From NCBI GenBank assembly GCA_934772445.1, contig CAKVMJ010000001.1, forward strand, positions 1-64,000: a stretch of 64,000 nt of DNA, in the 5' to 3' direction. The notes under the pieces were generated by a model, which worked only from the letters and a program-made list of their open reading frames with translations, had not been told where the DNA came from and ran no database searches. The translations under genes and the position numbers were made by a program. Source of the stretch: an uncultured Clostridia bacterium. Its GTDB lineage: Bacteria; Bacillota; Clostridia; Christensenellales; UBA1242. Below are positions 48,101 to 51,544 of the stretch, piece after piece; position 1 is the stretch's first letter, and each line of letters begins with the position of its first letter.

Positions 48101-49731
48101 CTGAAATTAAATGCAATTCTCAAAGAATATTCATCAACTAAAGCATCAACTTCTTCATTAGTTAGATTATGTTTGATATAGAATAAGCTTCCGCTCTTTC
48201 CGCCACTAACATTATTACCATTAACATCAATAAATCTAATTGGAGAGTTGTTTACATTAAATTCTTCCCCATTTTTCAATAAAGATAATGAATATCTTCC
48301 TGAATATAAAGGTTCTGCAACAACCTTAATTTTCGTACCTTGAATACCATAATAATCTTTAAAAACGCTAACATTTTTCAATGTTGAATCATCGTTTACA
48401 AATATTTCTCTTGGCATATTTGAAACAGAAACTCTTACTTTAACTTCTTTAGTAAATTGACCTGGGTAATCTTTATAATCAATAACGAAAGTTATTAAAG
48501 CAGAATCAGATGTGTTAGCAATATCAGAAGATAATTTATAACTAGCACATTTAACTAAATTACCTAAATCTCCGCCCATTCCATCGAAATAACTACTATC
48601 AAAATTAGAAACTTCAGCAACAACATATTTTGATGGAGCAGAAACAACTTGTCCTGAACCTGTTTTTCTTATAATTTTATTATCAGCATCTTTGATTGAA
48701 ACAATATAATTTTCATCATCACTTCCACCAAGTTGTCCAATCTTAAATGTTAAAATTCTATTAATTAAATAATCATAATTTTGTTTTTCTTCTTCAGTTA
48801 AACCTTCTTGCAAAATATTCAAATTTGCCATTCCGATTTCATATTCGCCTTTAGCATTTTTTGAAACAGCAAATATTCCATTTCCATCAGAACTATTTGA
48901 ATAAACAAACATATTATTATCTGAGATTATATCAACAACCTCAATTGCCTTTGTTGCAACAATTGGTTCAATACCCTCTTTATCAACAGTATCAAGTGCT
49001 GTAACTTTAATAGGAACGCAAACTTTTCCTGCAGAAGTTATTCTATTTGGATTAAATAAAACATCATCTTTATTTATGCCACTTTTAACTCTTAAAACAC
49101 TATTTACTATTTCAAAGTTATCAGTTAACCATTTAAGCCTACCAACATTACTTGGATCACTCAATGAATTTGTGCCAACTAGATAATCTTTATCAAATTC
49201 AACTAGCACATTTTTTCTACTAATATCATTAGGAACGAAAGTTAAAACATTATCACCAGTTGGTGAAAAATCTAAGCCTTTACCATTTACATCTAAAGCT
49301 CTATTATTCACAGATAAAGAAGTAATACCTTTTTCGATATTAACTTTAATAATCTTCTTTACTCCGCCTTCTTTAGTTAAAACAGTTATGATAGATTCAC
49401 CATCTAAGCGTGGAGTTATCTTAACATAGTTTTTATTATCTCTAAATTCTTTGGTATAGGAAACTTTTTCATCTGTTTGAATATTAATTTCCTTACTAAC
49501 CTCATCTTTACCAACAACTGTTATCACAATTGTTTTCTCTTCAGCATTAGTTACCAAAACACCATCTTCAATTCTTGAAGAAATAGCTAGAGTGATGGTA
49601 TCTTCTTCAGATATAATATTACCATCAACCTCCACATTTATTTTTAAGCCCTCATAAGGATTTCCGCAAGCAAACAAAAAACCTAATGAACAAATAAATG
49701 TCATTACAATTACTAGCAATCTTTTTTTCAT
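23575..49731 (-). CDS. Giant GLUG-repeat lipoprotein with C-terminal NlpC/P60-type domain
   Basis: About 8,718 residues from the ATG at 49731 (GGATGGA 9 nt upstream); in-frame starts at 49740 and 49791 lack good sites. A lipobox LFAC (C22) predicts a lipid-anchored extracellular protein. Approximate order: 25-1140 beta-rich Ig-like segments; 1145-1790 first GLUG block, with a lead-in like DLKQMYLDLASKTNYYYVLK; 1790-3070 more Ig-like segments; 3070-5600 further GLUG blocks, each opened by a similar lead-in; 5600-7950 dense YVGG-type repeats, broken at 6155-6540 by coiled coil; about 8000-8035 a Cys cluster; 8497-8539 a Gly/Thr/Asp/Pro linker; 8540-8718 the NlpC/P60-type domain (C8613 in TDCWGF, H8671 in GQHVVIF). 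No sortase motif is seen. The frame is intact, so it is likely expressed. The family is known for large adhesins; substrate and partner are unknown. Confidence 0.9.
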   Translation of the reverse strand: MKKRLLVIVMTFICSLGFLFACGNPYEGLKINVEVDGNIISEEDTITLAISSRIEDGVLVTNAEEKTIVITVVGKDEVSKEINIQTDEKVSYTKEFRDNKNYVKITPRLDGESIITVLTKEGGVKKIIKVNIEKGITSLSVNNRALDVNGKGLDFSPTGDNVLTFVPNDISRKNVLVEFDKDYLVGTNSLSDPSNVGRLKWLTDNFEIVNSVLRVKSGINKDDVLFNPNRITSAGKVCVPIKVTALDTVDKEGIEPIVATKAIEVVDIISDNNMFVYSNSSDGNGIFAVSKNAKGEYEIGMANLNILQEGLTEEEKQNYDYLINRILTFKIGQLGGSDDENYIVSIKDADNKIIRKTGSGQVVSAPSKYVVAEVSNFDSSYFDGMGGDLGNLVKCASYKLSSDIANTSDSALITFVIDYKDYPGQFTKEVKVRVSVSNMPREIFVNDDSTLKNVSVFKDYYGIQGTKIKVVAEPLYSGRYSLSLLKNGEEFNVNNSPIRFIDVNGNNVSGGKSGSLFYIKHNLTNEEVDALVDEYSLRIAFNFSISTGEREFDGTFKQIETSLVKVIRLNIVKSLSQEVLKDLAVDKLNIDITYQNLDDRLLIDLSEQNVKVAEYFDIKNAEYNKDLLTLRADGTKLYVVPNANNNVGVTPIKIYALNSAVSGYNTVSIQSICNLFIPIFFANNDGQNYPFVMDLIDNNSVFRNGDIYADSRLNSQILYNPVKRNSENINEIWSDISYSTISNLVVRVNDKNSSTPTRIGLKLYNYILTVDALGNRVARRLDITDYCSVSIHGSEYLSWENGEIVTTGAVTSVTEPAIITFSYSGYRWNEEEGKYELVKYSQSVRVWCFKPLSKFTINSQVEPVIYDYNSVGLNKADEYSTYQLKYSVEPSIAEMGGLRTSSKLGVEFKYLFESDYGVDYFNNLVVREIKFSNNNVLRVKLSDIATFDENSLTVRLVDFYSLIGYDGSEEGVSGLKMIANKWLSINHLTDYKLTALDVEEILNNWIYPNALNIKFRVSVEQFGLLVGAEFVNLKIERANKIENIILSNVDETGVYIEKRDNFASSFELEFRTEPVVVFKDRIILSNFDNEVFEVEGVNEDGSIDANRIKIVPKNAGVAYLTIQTENSMYQIGNTVDASTKIVLRVKVADGKSEETAFEISKINDLKQMYLDLASKTNYYYVLKNNLTLSENNGLDWNEISGVFAKDNEGNDLSTFSLNGKLDYVYNGTSYSRYSTLNVAWDINEKEMADTIKNNQLSNLINGESYSKNLNIAVLPFIDSTNAIVKNLSVNMNINIKLPKIVTQIADENDNSVLASKIDFKSLNIGGIAGLTSTSITNCRVEGVINIDANNWSDNFVGGNENYNYKQINIGGMVGKAISTDINNGNAVVNAIISGRPEQTSNITTTSVNSDVAIFIQANKQSGVVTKSINVGGIVGYADYRSSVSNSLYDLASSANIVVVDEDGEFNYANVGGIVGYADGSMVFENLVSYPNLRAKKNVGGIVGAVRGYLKLNDSKVYLISEIDTNGIDASAIVANQNVGGLIGYATGVNSSINMVVINATYVRGFNTSNLDGVNFFGNIYGKNFEGWNDEEIAIGGLIGYAETTLNLSKTYFDGSIYTNANMPKVSGLVGVWKDVVELQSYNQDGSIKTETVNNRYSVENSYVKANISSEYGLVSGLDTVNKTDDEIANINAVAVTKNFYAVINGNKFFTLSNSELVNTVTSTIPKVADFDFSGFNITDGTVNAGDWFVNEKANDGQPIILKLLNGKLIPLYDYLPENLYASLYNLRFNNRAYIELSNSLDTEKNIVIFYNSNDNGLTNVVNNKYLIGVDGIFSNATNYNYSRLININLGGSVSSIKTNYVELLLNGEISIKSSDVDNKILKIKGNLIETLGTGVVDLTFYHTFNPEIRTVVHLVVVDGLSNVKLYNTNIEKQEVSAVSVGVENFEQIYVDEEANYLLESENIFNAGVSGEIIYKANQNIGAIIEILDAETLGDGYTNGQIQIIHSGEILTDLNIGSIVYIDCINNLSSLIFKGTKTGKVYLKITPVLSLENISGITSFDAKYIKTDDTEINIKSELANGKNIKTIDALAKEYAFSVDAKAKQVVIENEDAQIQPSGSDEVNIKVRTANVAIIDKEDGVTGIKVYNADGTEDVNSLAILNEKIFIDFLYYDTTNKTYTKVDSLVSLENAPFDERYKNIENKSLVVIEQNQAFVTKIEGSSEFIIHYNVTFRFNKDRYKENATSFNLDELKYLVKFYAESNPLANDTYDFVIAAADPEKITATFYSQNENSDDKFAENPGTTLSPGYTGLLKVQVSEKFSNCSYLTVELDETSKDLYKYLNITQVRAKLQKDPVEDLYHTIEYYPILTTIDENGVVKLEKTSSEYEINKKIVFDDIFFLRFSLDENYKLENPEREIKLVIKAYNSKGTQVGSTLIKPLTVKPLPEIDVYINNSSSFYNKTEIQPGDFKQIFWSAKNFDSIVEVSVRYANENYNQTLLIVDENGLNSFKKNNGNYIDDGDNGFNGIFEEGKNYYLVCLNSFFEANNILNLDKFENVTMIEITATVSKVGVINPTSASVSVQVVPLEIKEVALAGSTTNGEKNTLEVLNGTSNGLQMLINPSEDSSDDTNIFRQIYGFKEDNQNGKYIIFNGNYVALDDEIEKSKAVDKFATITGYYKRTEILDRFDEYNHPLLNLTEVDDNVYLYEPISKNYINLKEMISGGQYFLLNNGYYLLNVLDIIPGQTNGDPLTLNDFAELDFKFEINGVTFSAENILGESYLDYIQYYYANEQRYYSLKYMIENGGLFKGGEKEIYWKFNSQNHLNLTIGEAESNYTKYEYFRVAVPVERFYNLEEIKEILGENGNGYEKQVCSIVLYKNRIYNINEYKLYRFDASQNDADFVNLYGQFIDITNRYSMMDFSNKEKAQFAISGIYIEEDGTKTFVTGSKANFYYKVLNNDGEVSEIKLVDGMNCGGYIFKAETKTKVINGTKYNFYYYSLKAINVGNVGTIVVRFDYFYDADGEIRSYVINDDEMNDDNYVYENDGYRSRIYDKKLDCKYNLYSIEYEFDLVVKENTTYDHPNPIYSQDDFEKMLEGQHYIMMNDITLENYIPRVGNMASLDGNGYILKIDSFDLRESRGLETVNVGLFSEIVELYTDVSTGKTGTPIVKNMIIDIGSLLTSDEDIKKYTTDDTNLVYKYINNFVTSADIAENLGTYNNTVSSHKLDLAFNKEVNFGVLAGVNNGSVTNIKVISTGKGDMKDVNIHILTSGIIDGVNTKLSFGGITAINNGAITNSFVGINNILTTDENNNLQINNEISIWKNKISEEGVRNINGEGESATLTVNPFKLAGSGRIAGIAVQNTNIISSTFAKAVGIENAYKGVDYNETGAFVVENTGKILNSFVEGYEFNQNSDKYRTTQDYAVSSENNVSGFVYSNTGSIENAYSAVALKTHSSNSSGFVYDNTGSIKNAYTTSYNTAIKAGNSGSLAHGAFNRWLDEEGGNTAEFIDCYYLVGEGESELPYEKAVGISGVKNKKTGNTPEFEQSNFFIGFIFLDDEENSVWTMTELGPKLCNTSLVETFSHRILSGMINEETGEVIYDKDAGVDSELDFSELTLIERAQYTYNYKYADNYEYGTRQNPLLVSTAEQFVNFIIENSKTYTGNDNRTVRIFGKTAEEQDTDTFKTINYIRQINDLDFAIENEVNIWNTPKSGVLLREVVFLGNLEGNGLSINNLNLTFKNETEANINSHNFGLFNQIGLNVDNRNKLGITDSYAGAVIKNLNIDLVAYLGVQTTPDKAGILAGSIYNSTIINVNLTSSNNESAVVKGKNLVGGIAGLIIDDTVELNADRTNIYDIEVKDLKVRSTYEDLIYTSAYTNPYGTYKKFATTQMDHTVIKSYALVDIENKNDTSLNSYISNKIGSLSYAGSVAGLVYIDSNIDSNESERIENSIKNDGFNEGVYTATKATISDVSVKGEFDIFAENAGGLFGYLGSNSKISNVAIYSPNNEKKIGIKAKNYGGGIVAENKGVIEKAQVLYENETQTVFDAEINNWNNLGKVNESVETSGLFTVDTENYRGKIISIGGIAGYNNGGTIYDSMVKVPITSDYALIAGGLIGYAENFTLIGYSYTTSSVYANEIVGGTVGYYYVGAIDEDDETHSTFNLNYALYLEHIISLNKWGGKVRTALENNVSHLFTDANVDYKFTLRMAEIGNQQITSYSRIGRQQVAGKENEYTYYNMDAVENANLSYKNNSSSFTYVGSLIGSVMVDNNIITNTTTGAFINYSENSVIDRYGFIKQDKTGDLTGNEFGSYFNGVVSTTYATLTTSGNADDENLSMIYGVINQTLPSTSRTTTYNLANAELFSNGVTKAEKIDNKSIGEVFGDYKYTSIMVENGKPTSTQQYLQNITGFYENVDTLPSGSTNETIDKMSSVNLFTNVYTIYKYNADGSYAIDGNGQREVDYKINATLVNPENLTARENYVWMKASDEYLAKYKLAGYSNFATITNSQELIDALSKPDNARFYTMETVSTDVYADASYDGKYIIDLTQISNRSNYARFNTVFRGVLNGLVDEDGRKPIVVLKTGQIVDDEYYSVYALLNELNGAVLKDIDFEIEIDNSRNVGKIYGSENGNFGIIATRVNLSTIEECTFTIKSNGNLKFELAYNEIEEGFNNIQNFGVIFGEVTASNIVGKENGNIKLIFDNNIEAIEVRTGTASTIGGLIGLAQSSSLYNIIVEAKANKLVFNALVNYGRIIDNKIDLNFAGVVAKSNSNSISNVELKNININADYDINSNYTYNMRRYGVYFDMYFGGIVASTSYSTITNVSNNYGIDINLQRDGVEEVSKASTYSIYVGGISGSMLYTNVVNAKAGRLNISKIKVNAHYFYNYVGGLVGYVQDNCSISGNKQTENEYGNYSDIDVSILEGVKDNAYIGGLIGYNKASGNVVTNMFNLGNVSTSKVKAVNGDILDSVGIINLGGLVGYSDNGTYSFVYNAGDVQAVESNLVEMNIGGLIGFAKVVQITNFVMYGDIYYYSRSDFYNNIGGIIGSASLTTIELRKGYSIARFVCENDKDGLNNVNVEVTYNANLNTIASICNSDNTSEVYFVAEFYAKYADVAMSTEILSKAYDYDSYTDLDNSKNGTIAIGYADFIELSGNKLEGDEFVSIQMGTNGNFSQVNCLATMLNPVELGKFDFKTGTKLNPEIVLGNPTLAPEGYYILIDDADVTVPQEFAGVMVGRNKDLTNSQENTPLISANRGKDYPILSSCKIDTLESTGIISGFAIKVMEDASEYSFIGTNNGRVFNCVTFGEVTSDINGSGNYDNPTIVSSFLKNNNSDIYRSGAVVTYTGMIIGNVYREKDIQTQKDIVKQDLVVSGFVYENAGIIKDCYSTANTDWVAKYHTTYNGDVKNYDITITDATNDDQIPTGERKDSLVAVGLAYINRTRSYSGISQSFHAMEFIDYKVDLVGIEITIDKNAEVQTYRTSDTGTNTFNNAKTDDLLDKNISYFINIDDEGNNIWDKSYRDTNYYLYNSRQGVVIPTGIEAKLVYNVDNDSNEIYVNAEEGTINYPNGQAKDGDIENIFPSKPNSVLEGSTYNLFQQKSNSYIIKSERDFARYLLTSDIYGYKDLRLQDRIDYPVYILNDSTQAKVYNLGTVAEEPINFKDITEEFIGFRITLTGFELKGPLFDVNSGTIAGITFKSLSLTDEQLDYDKDVAIVVGENEGSLNWIFAGGCTIQSRKNNIGIIASKNFGTIGNVKVTNSTIGAFNNNYGSNAGAIAGVNSGTIGGGYGAVMVGSAMESGVNISGIMNIGGMVGVNNGSISSGVAIYKSNITGIDESSSLVGGIAGSSSSSIQSACVIGCTITNSGEMTGGMIGYVQSGTIGQEETYLISHTFVANSTITGNGDYIGGVVGSAEGTLESVCLIDSNVGYQDEKNRADYVGGIAGYASLDITKPYVVAGNGSVSVSGNSDYVGGVVGKVYGTIYRFRVAPSSSGNGAITIKGLGNYVGGVAGYAYGLIYSEYSAQTALIYDMKNVSVTAGTTRDDSVEGGNFVGGVAGYAGSDIQTINVKELSVSSMANDQGMGFIGGVAGYSSASITESNALTIRVSTSGKADYVGGIAGLGELLDNVNAEDINVSAKGRYVGGMAGMASDIEQSNITKADVTSQIESVGDSLDSRLRKAFEKLLDQIEKTINDCESLNAMVEPYRNAEEFSNIDLIDYSMLSNTLKPQVEQSLEELITLMKNKEQYFDKQDLNKEERDYYIGLLEIANDAELFNDFIDEINSNIINQVNKIINAINKYISNKKKELQQKLQEGDSTAYDNISAEIDKLAEKSAKVENSMHTFKNKAGNYVYVANDAESVYSRYASGSVSSSALSSNYFGSTGKIAGFKPLLSSSNKSKLESELSKLKKDYNELITPQRITDSEGNVEIRRYSKSQFVSRYKALEKSAIDIVCKYAQEEINSLTKQIQTLQSQGDKLISAIEKSSDLKNELNELETLKKQADGYKTKFNETLKDAIENRDEVLDIIRELEEIKDNLKSKFSSAVRNYKKNYSYVGGVAGSVSMLYDVIAKDINATTNGVFLGGIAGQLTGMASNVQLDVDKNTSNAVTSSFNASVHKENHTLLDGAFVGGGFGIAGELNLYLVGKTQDQGQVYREISNASISGSNETNTFVNKTTVTAQGSFVGGLAGFSGALDGTIFVQDTNVASTMDYVGGMSGSIGDNSIWRNNKSKEAGDDNVSSANRDCKLSAVLNVNNVVISTTGKYVGGIAGYIRGGITGVISVKALQLTGGRLAEDQTDANEGFVGGVAGLITTNNFVDNFSTDKQFANQKVGIYGTITVGGINMADAVTINAQGDYVGGAFGKSTLDLGHYTKTTSNTGGSYIYGGSYYSYCGSERGTITVRNLTLSSSMGDNIGGVVGAFEGFMLYKVSGGKIADYMRLSAHVNQTILSYEKNANGSFISKNFDEEKVGLIPETDVDGKPYYRAKRRILAYNITLNANGDNVGGAIGSTDIYKDASGGDFIFNGDNNIDVGNITLVNSTRIDDRGQTKGANTGGAIGYAGLRLNKVGALISDSGVNVTSNGKSVGGLVGNADNNIRGLEAFSNIMVNSTYIAVLPSKMITENGQQKELQSSDSRYLSWLEEFIDAESVKVGGLVGGMGSNTLSSTKDNLVWVAGTIKVSANQNRVGGLVGEGNIVAGVDLVTNNANITVKGNAMVGGAVGYSDNFIGRIVLNNANVEGVYAVGGVVGYGDVASTVLNNATVNATGKALSEDEVNAYFSQYYKVQGKTLTWYLYEGIKPSGTGDGNNTYAFAGGGSGALRRDDADQKNRFEINNLNLTANGRSVGGGFGAVLLKYGVDLTKDNKPREFIVALYGSGGIDIKNSAISSNSDCVGGFIGYSCYADIYNGAAVTTDSVIINGLSYVGGFAGKVEEGDILGQFSLKGNENQKITGSSYVGGVVGYIDGSILKKKKSSFNNNTNLHTSIVVSNVTVVGDSSTGSYVGGVAGYVCESIDVERIQVLFSDSTYSISGNAYIGGVAGYVAGGFDTVKKPSTGNEEIFGQNDRNNDFNKTNNSYAYHYPLVDGANQDAKYVSGATSGYTGGGVDIQNGVASINGNSNVGGAFGYVGYAEVNGNIENIAVNGGTKTGGVAGEAVTMETAEAVLKTNKDENGLNILVTASGDYTGGFVGYLHGVCYSGSYRGIRVGGTNYVGGVVGYSKGGSIYSFARLDRINGDNTYDSLTASGSYVGGICGYAIGDCYITGDNDTNTNTSNTVPISGVNYVGGILGKGDIEYAYDSQNNIKPDECKSPSVTRASNSASVTASGSYVGGIVGELIHCTTRGSQNVKLGSVSNNGASIVAQGDYVGGICGSYHSDPLANSSAIIGDCKIYFDDGGTVSGGAYVGGLFGYIDTDAGNKGSSTNLRVEGFSLNNTSNQRVSSFVMGSMYVGGLAGYSAGTSSLTESKNIVVRDVTMQISSSTESTSTLYTDRNDGYEEGKYKINEIISSYYCEKSTCTNYGRKLTLNGDYWVCNGVSRGANCTTKRKANLPKSLSSSGVFDRLGFDTPGFTQNKTRVVVAGQDFHNTDNTFNYIGKILGNNLTLGYTDPNCDTYSNTSMRYSGTDPYKISHLDRTVELIDATGQVIISTKGQTDFNSPDVTATYTFTYLPSSGGSLKQSSRYSTIDVGIAGTQHVKQNITYQISSTSGYSTRTEYMKKWVGRHQEIKNETEYEYTYDENGNIISRREISVPVTIWVDDYVDDPDNCWGTDNYSFSTKTETIEIGTLTVQGYVRLIPVVLCELNVELSNGLYYNYEFISYVYEHSKITATYNAEPKGNAEYCGPPRRTQNWTISGGSKSYGQETTQYLGSEYDDKRREYARQQAINANQSVTIDYNLKSLFSNPNLVKASDRKTINNGETITLEIDFDTVSQLKASNHNWHPNLYNLITTRALKEGTMTYDELSYDVRAYTASGNSLYDKVIGKVASCDFGWSLAYSGGELLPGKDQANGTNPSLNPGYNPGGGSGTDPTDPTDPTNPTDPDPSPGGGDNTPAGEVPGVINAINYFIAQEGVEWSYDYAIHYYSDSYTKQCDKRANTNNGGDGVTKYNLSAPINMIKNNSGLIYTDCWGFVRLLYGYLGKQNGSAGYLAFAKSSGYGNYNGSFIVGGKVNSNIKKGDIVHYNGQHVVIFDHVENGVLYYYDESSLMNSNRSIKTDALSASRWQSAYYYHVPT
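25860..32420 (-). repeat. Dense array of YVGG(V/I)AGY-type GLUG repeats
   Basis: The protein motif YVGGVAGY and variants (FVGGVAGY, YIGGVAGY, SVGGLVGN) recur every 25-70 residues, dozens of times, with variable Ser/Thr/Asn-rich spacers. On the plus strand this appears as repeated CCACCAACATA-like strings at irregular distances. Repeats are in one frame and not identical, consistent with an old, diverged array. The coiled-coil segment at 30110-31265 interrupts it. Confidence 0.9.
30110..31265 (-). other. Coiled-coil segment interrupting the repeat array
   Basis: About 385 residues rich in Glu, Lys, Leu, Asn and Asp with heptad-like spacing, in two helical halves around a short Gly/Ser/Tyr-rich centre (YVYVANDAESVYSRYASGS). 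Repeats resume immediately after (SYVGGVAG). No other part of the protein has this composition. Confidence 0.75.
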
Positions 49732-49826
49732 AACTTTCATTCCATCCATAAACTTATTATTTGTAATTTTATTTTTATAATAACAAATCAAACAAAAATA
49801 TTTAAGATTTATTATTACTTATTAAT

Positions 49827-49865
49827 TACTATTAATAGTATATCTATTTTGTCGAAACTTGTCAA
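49827..49865 (-). promoter_or_regulatory. Consensus promoter of the giant gene with palindrome over the -10 box
   Basis: Minus strand: -35 TTGACA (49860-49865), 17-bp spacer, -10 TATACT (49837-49842). A perfect 14-bp palindrome TACTATTAATAGTA at 49827-49840 overlaps the -10 and the expected start point, a position where a repressor would block initiation. The operator role is inference. Confidence 0.75.
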
Positions 49866-50043
49866 AGAAATTAAAGTGTTTTTCAAAACTTTTTCAATTA
49901 TTTTATTTTTCAATTTTATTACTTTATAAAGCCATTATTTAAAAGTTTGTATAATATTATGCAAAGTAAAAATTTTAAAGAAATTATGATTTTGAAAAGA
50001 TTAAAAAAATTTACAAAAAAATCTTTAATTTTTTAAATATTTA

Positions 50044-50052
50044 TGCTAAAAT
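50044..50052 (+). promoter_or_regulatory. Extended -10 promoter for the ttcA-like gene
   Basis: TGC followed by TAAAAT, an extended -10 element about 25 nt before the start codon; a -35 is not evident in the A/T-rich upstream sequence. Confidence 0.45.
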
Positions 50053-50077
50053 ATTTCAGTTTTAAAAGGAAAAAATT

Positions 50078-50818
50078 ATGCAAAAAATACTAAGTTTAAT
50101 GCGCCACGCAATAGATAAATACTCAATGATAAAAGAAAATGATAGAATAGCTGTGGGTATTTCTGGAGGAAAAGATAGCCTACTTCTTGCTAAAGCCCTT
50201 CAACAATATTCTAAGTTTTCACCTATTAAATTTTCAGTTGTTGGAATAACAATTGATATGTTTAACGATAACAATTTTAAAGAAATTGAAGAGTTTTGTA
50301 AAGAGAACGAAATTGAATACCATATAGTGCCATCAAATATTTATGAAACAGTTTTTGAGATTAGAAAAGAAAAAAATCCCTGCTCATTATGTAGTAAATT
50401 AAGAAGAGGAATGCTTGTTTCCACTGCAAAATCTCTAGGTTGCAACAAATTAGCATTAGGTCACACAAAAGATGATATTATTCACACATTCTTTTTAAGT
50501 ATGATTTACGAGGGCAGATTAAATAGTTTTGCACCAGTTTCATATTTAGATAGAACAGATATGTATGTTATCCGACCTTTCATATTACTTGATGAAAAAT
50601 TGATTATCAAGAAAATTCCAACCTTACCTGTAAAGAAAAGTAAATGCCCAATGGACAAAACTTCAAAGAGAGAATATGTAAAAACTCTTATAAATAATTT
50701 AGAAACAGAAATTCCAATTTCAAAGGATAGAATATTTAGAGCAATCATAACACCTGAGAGCTACAACTTATTTGATAAATTTGAAAAACAAATTAAAGAT
50801 GATTTTGATAAAAAATAA
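50078..50818 (+). CDS. ttcA: TtcA-family tRNA 2-thiolation protein (PP-loop ATPase)
   Basis: 246 residues. ATP-pyrophosphatase of the TtcA/TtuA group that adenylates a tRNA base before sulfur transfer. The PP-loop SGGKDS lies near residue 30, the cysteine motif CSLCSKLRRGMLVSTAKSLG matches TtcA closely, and LALGHTKDD follows. A later KCPMDKTSKREY adds another Cys that is not the CxxC zinc pair of TtuA. The exact base (s2C32 in TtcA) cannot be proved from sequence. Single-gene unit with its own promoter; AAGGA before the ATG. Confidence 0.88.
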   Translation: MQKILSLMRHAIDKYSMIKENDRIAVGISGGKDSLLLAKALQQYSKFSPIKFSVVGITIDMFNDNNFKEIEEFCKENEIEYHIVPSNIYETVFEIRKEKNPCSLCSKLRRGMLVSTAKSLGCNKLALGHTKDDIIHTFFLSMIYEGRLNSFAPVSYLDRTDMYVIRPFILLDEKLIIKKIPTLPVKKSKCPMDKTSKREYVKTLINNLETEIPISKDRIFRAIITPESYNLFDKFEKQIKDDFDKK

Positions 50819-50823
50819 AAATA

Positions 50824-50867
50824 CCTGTATAAAGAACCTTTAAAAGTTCTTTAACTACAGGATTTTT
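50824..50867. terminator. Bidirectional terminator between ttcA-like gene and spoIIID
   Basis: Stem CCTGTA...TACAGG with an inner AAGAAC/GTTCTT pairing, followed on the plus strand by ATTTTTT and on the minus strand by TATTTTTA. It overlaps the last codons of spoIIID. Confidence 0.75.
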
Positions 50868-51102
50868 TATTCTCCAAATAAGCAAGCCTTGTTGCTTCCC
50901 CACCCCGAATATGTTTTTCATTAAAATTTTTAATGAGAATTTTTTGTACTTTTTTATATAGCTTTTTATTTATAAACTGAAGTTTGTTTGAAACATCGTT
51001 ATGAACCGTACTTTTACTAACATTAAAAAACTTTGCAGTTTTTCTTATAGTTGATTGAGTTTTTATTATATATTTTGCAAAAATTTCCGCCCTTTGAAAC
51101 AT
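50851..51102 (-). CDS. spoIIID: Sporulation transcription factor SpoIIID
   Basis: 83 residues from the ATG at 51102, 5 nt after GGAGG; a TTG at 51114 would place the ribosome-binding site inside the gene. SpoIIID is the mother-cell DNA-binding regulator that acts with sigma-E. The helix-turn-helix RKTAKFFNVSKSTVHNDVSN and the downstream HIRGGEATRLAY block are diagnostic. No confident sigma-E promoter was found upstream. Its presence supports a spore-forming organism. Confidence 0.95.
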   Translation of the reverse strand: MFQRAEIFAKYIIKTQSTIRKTAKFFNVSKSTVHNDVSNKLQFINKKLYKKVQKILIKNFNEKHIRGGEATRLAYLENKKSCS

Positions 51103-51156
51103 AAACACCTCCAAGCGTTTTTAAGATATTTATGTCGAAAATTGCGAAAATAGAAC

Positions 51157-51183
51157 AAAAAATACGACAATCTGCCGTATTTT
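51157..51183 (-). terminator. Terminator after acpP
   Basis: Minus strand: AAATACGGC, 5-nt loop, GTCGTATTT, then TTTGTTC. It isolates acpP from spoIIID. Confidence 0.7.
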
Positions 51184-51205
51184 TCTATTAAACTTATTTA
51201 TTTTC

Positions 51206-51457
51206 TTATTTATCTTCTTTTTTATCTTCTTTTTTATCCTTGCCAACAATATTAATAATATCATCAACGGTTTTGATTTTAACAGCTTCTTCATCAGAAA
51301 CAGTTACTCCAAATTCATCTTCCAATGTCATCAATAATTCAACCACATCAAGAGAATCTGCACCTAAATCATCAACGATTCTACTTTCTCTCTTAATTAA
51401 TTCTGGTTTTAAGTTTAATTGTAAAGACAATAATTCTCTAATTTTTTCAAAATCCAT
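51206..51457 (-). CDS. acpP: Acyl carrier protein
   Basis: 83 residues from the ATG at 51457 (GGAGG 6 nt upstream). Carries acyl chains on a 4'-phosphopantetheine attached to the Ser of DSLDVVELLM. Length and acidic composition fit. The tail contains repeated KKEDKKEDK, longer than usual. It stands as a single-gene unit with its own promoter and terminator inside the sporulation cluster, not beside plsX/rnc. Confidence 0.96.
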   Translation of the reverse strand: MDFEKIRELLSLQLNLKPELIKRESRIVDDLGADSLDVVELLMTLEDEFGVTVSDEEAVKIKTVDDIINIVGKDKKEDKKEDK

Positions 51458-51493
51458 TTTAATCCTCCACAAAATTTACTTGTCGTTATGGAT

Positions 51494-51522
51494 AGTATAA
51501 TAAATATTATCTTTTTTGTAAA
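51494..51522 (-). promoter_or_regulatory. Predicted sigma-A promoter for acpP
   Basis: Minus strand: -35 TTTACA, 17-bp spacer, -10 TATACT. Confidence 0.75.
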
Positions 51523-51544
51523 GCAATTTTTTAAAATTATAAAT

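Larger units (their letters stand above)
49732..50077. other. Intergenic region between the giant gene and the ttcA-like gene
   Basis: 346 bp, strongly AT-rich, between divergent genes. It holds the giant-gene promoter and palindrome (49827-49865), a leader of about 100 nt, and the promoter of the plus-strand gene (50044-50052). An additional TATAAT at 49951-49956 on the plus strand has no convincing -35. No small gene or structured RNA was recognised. Confidence 0.6.

Noticed and set aside
23575..49731. Several smaller open frames on both strands inside the giant gene (for example 27018-27290, 38674-38907)
   Set aside because: They lack ribosome-binding sites and have compositions expected from shifted readings of the repeat DNA.
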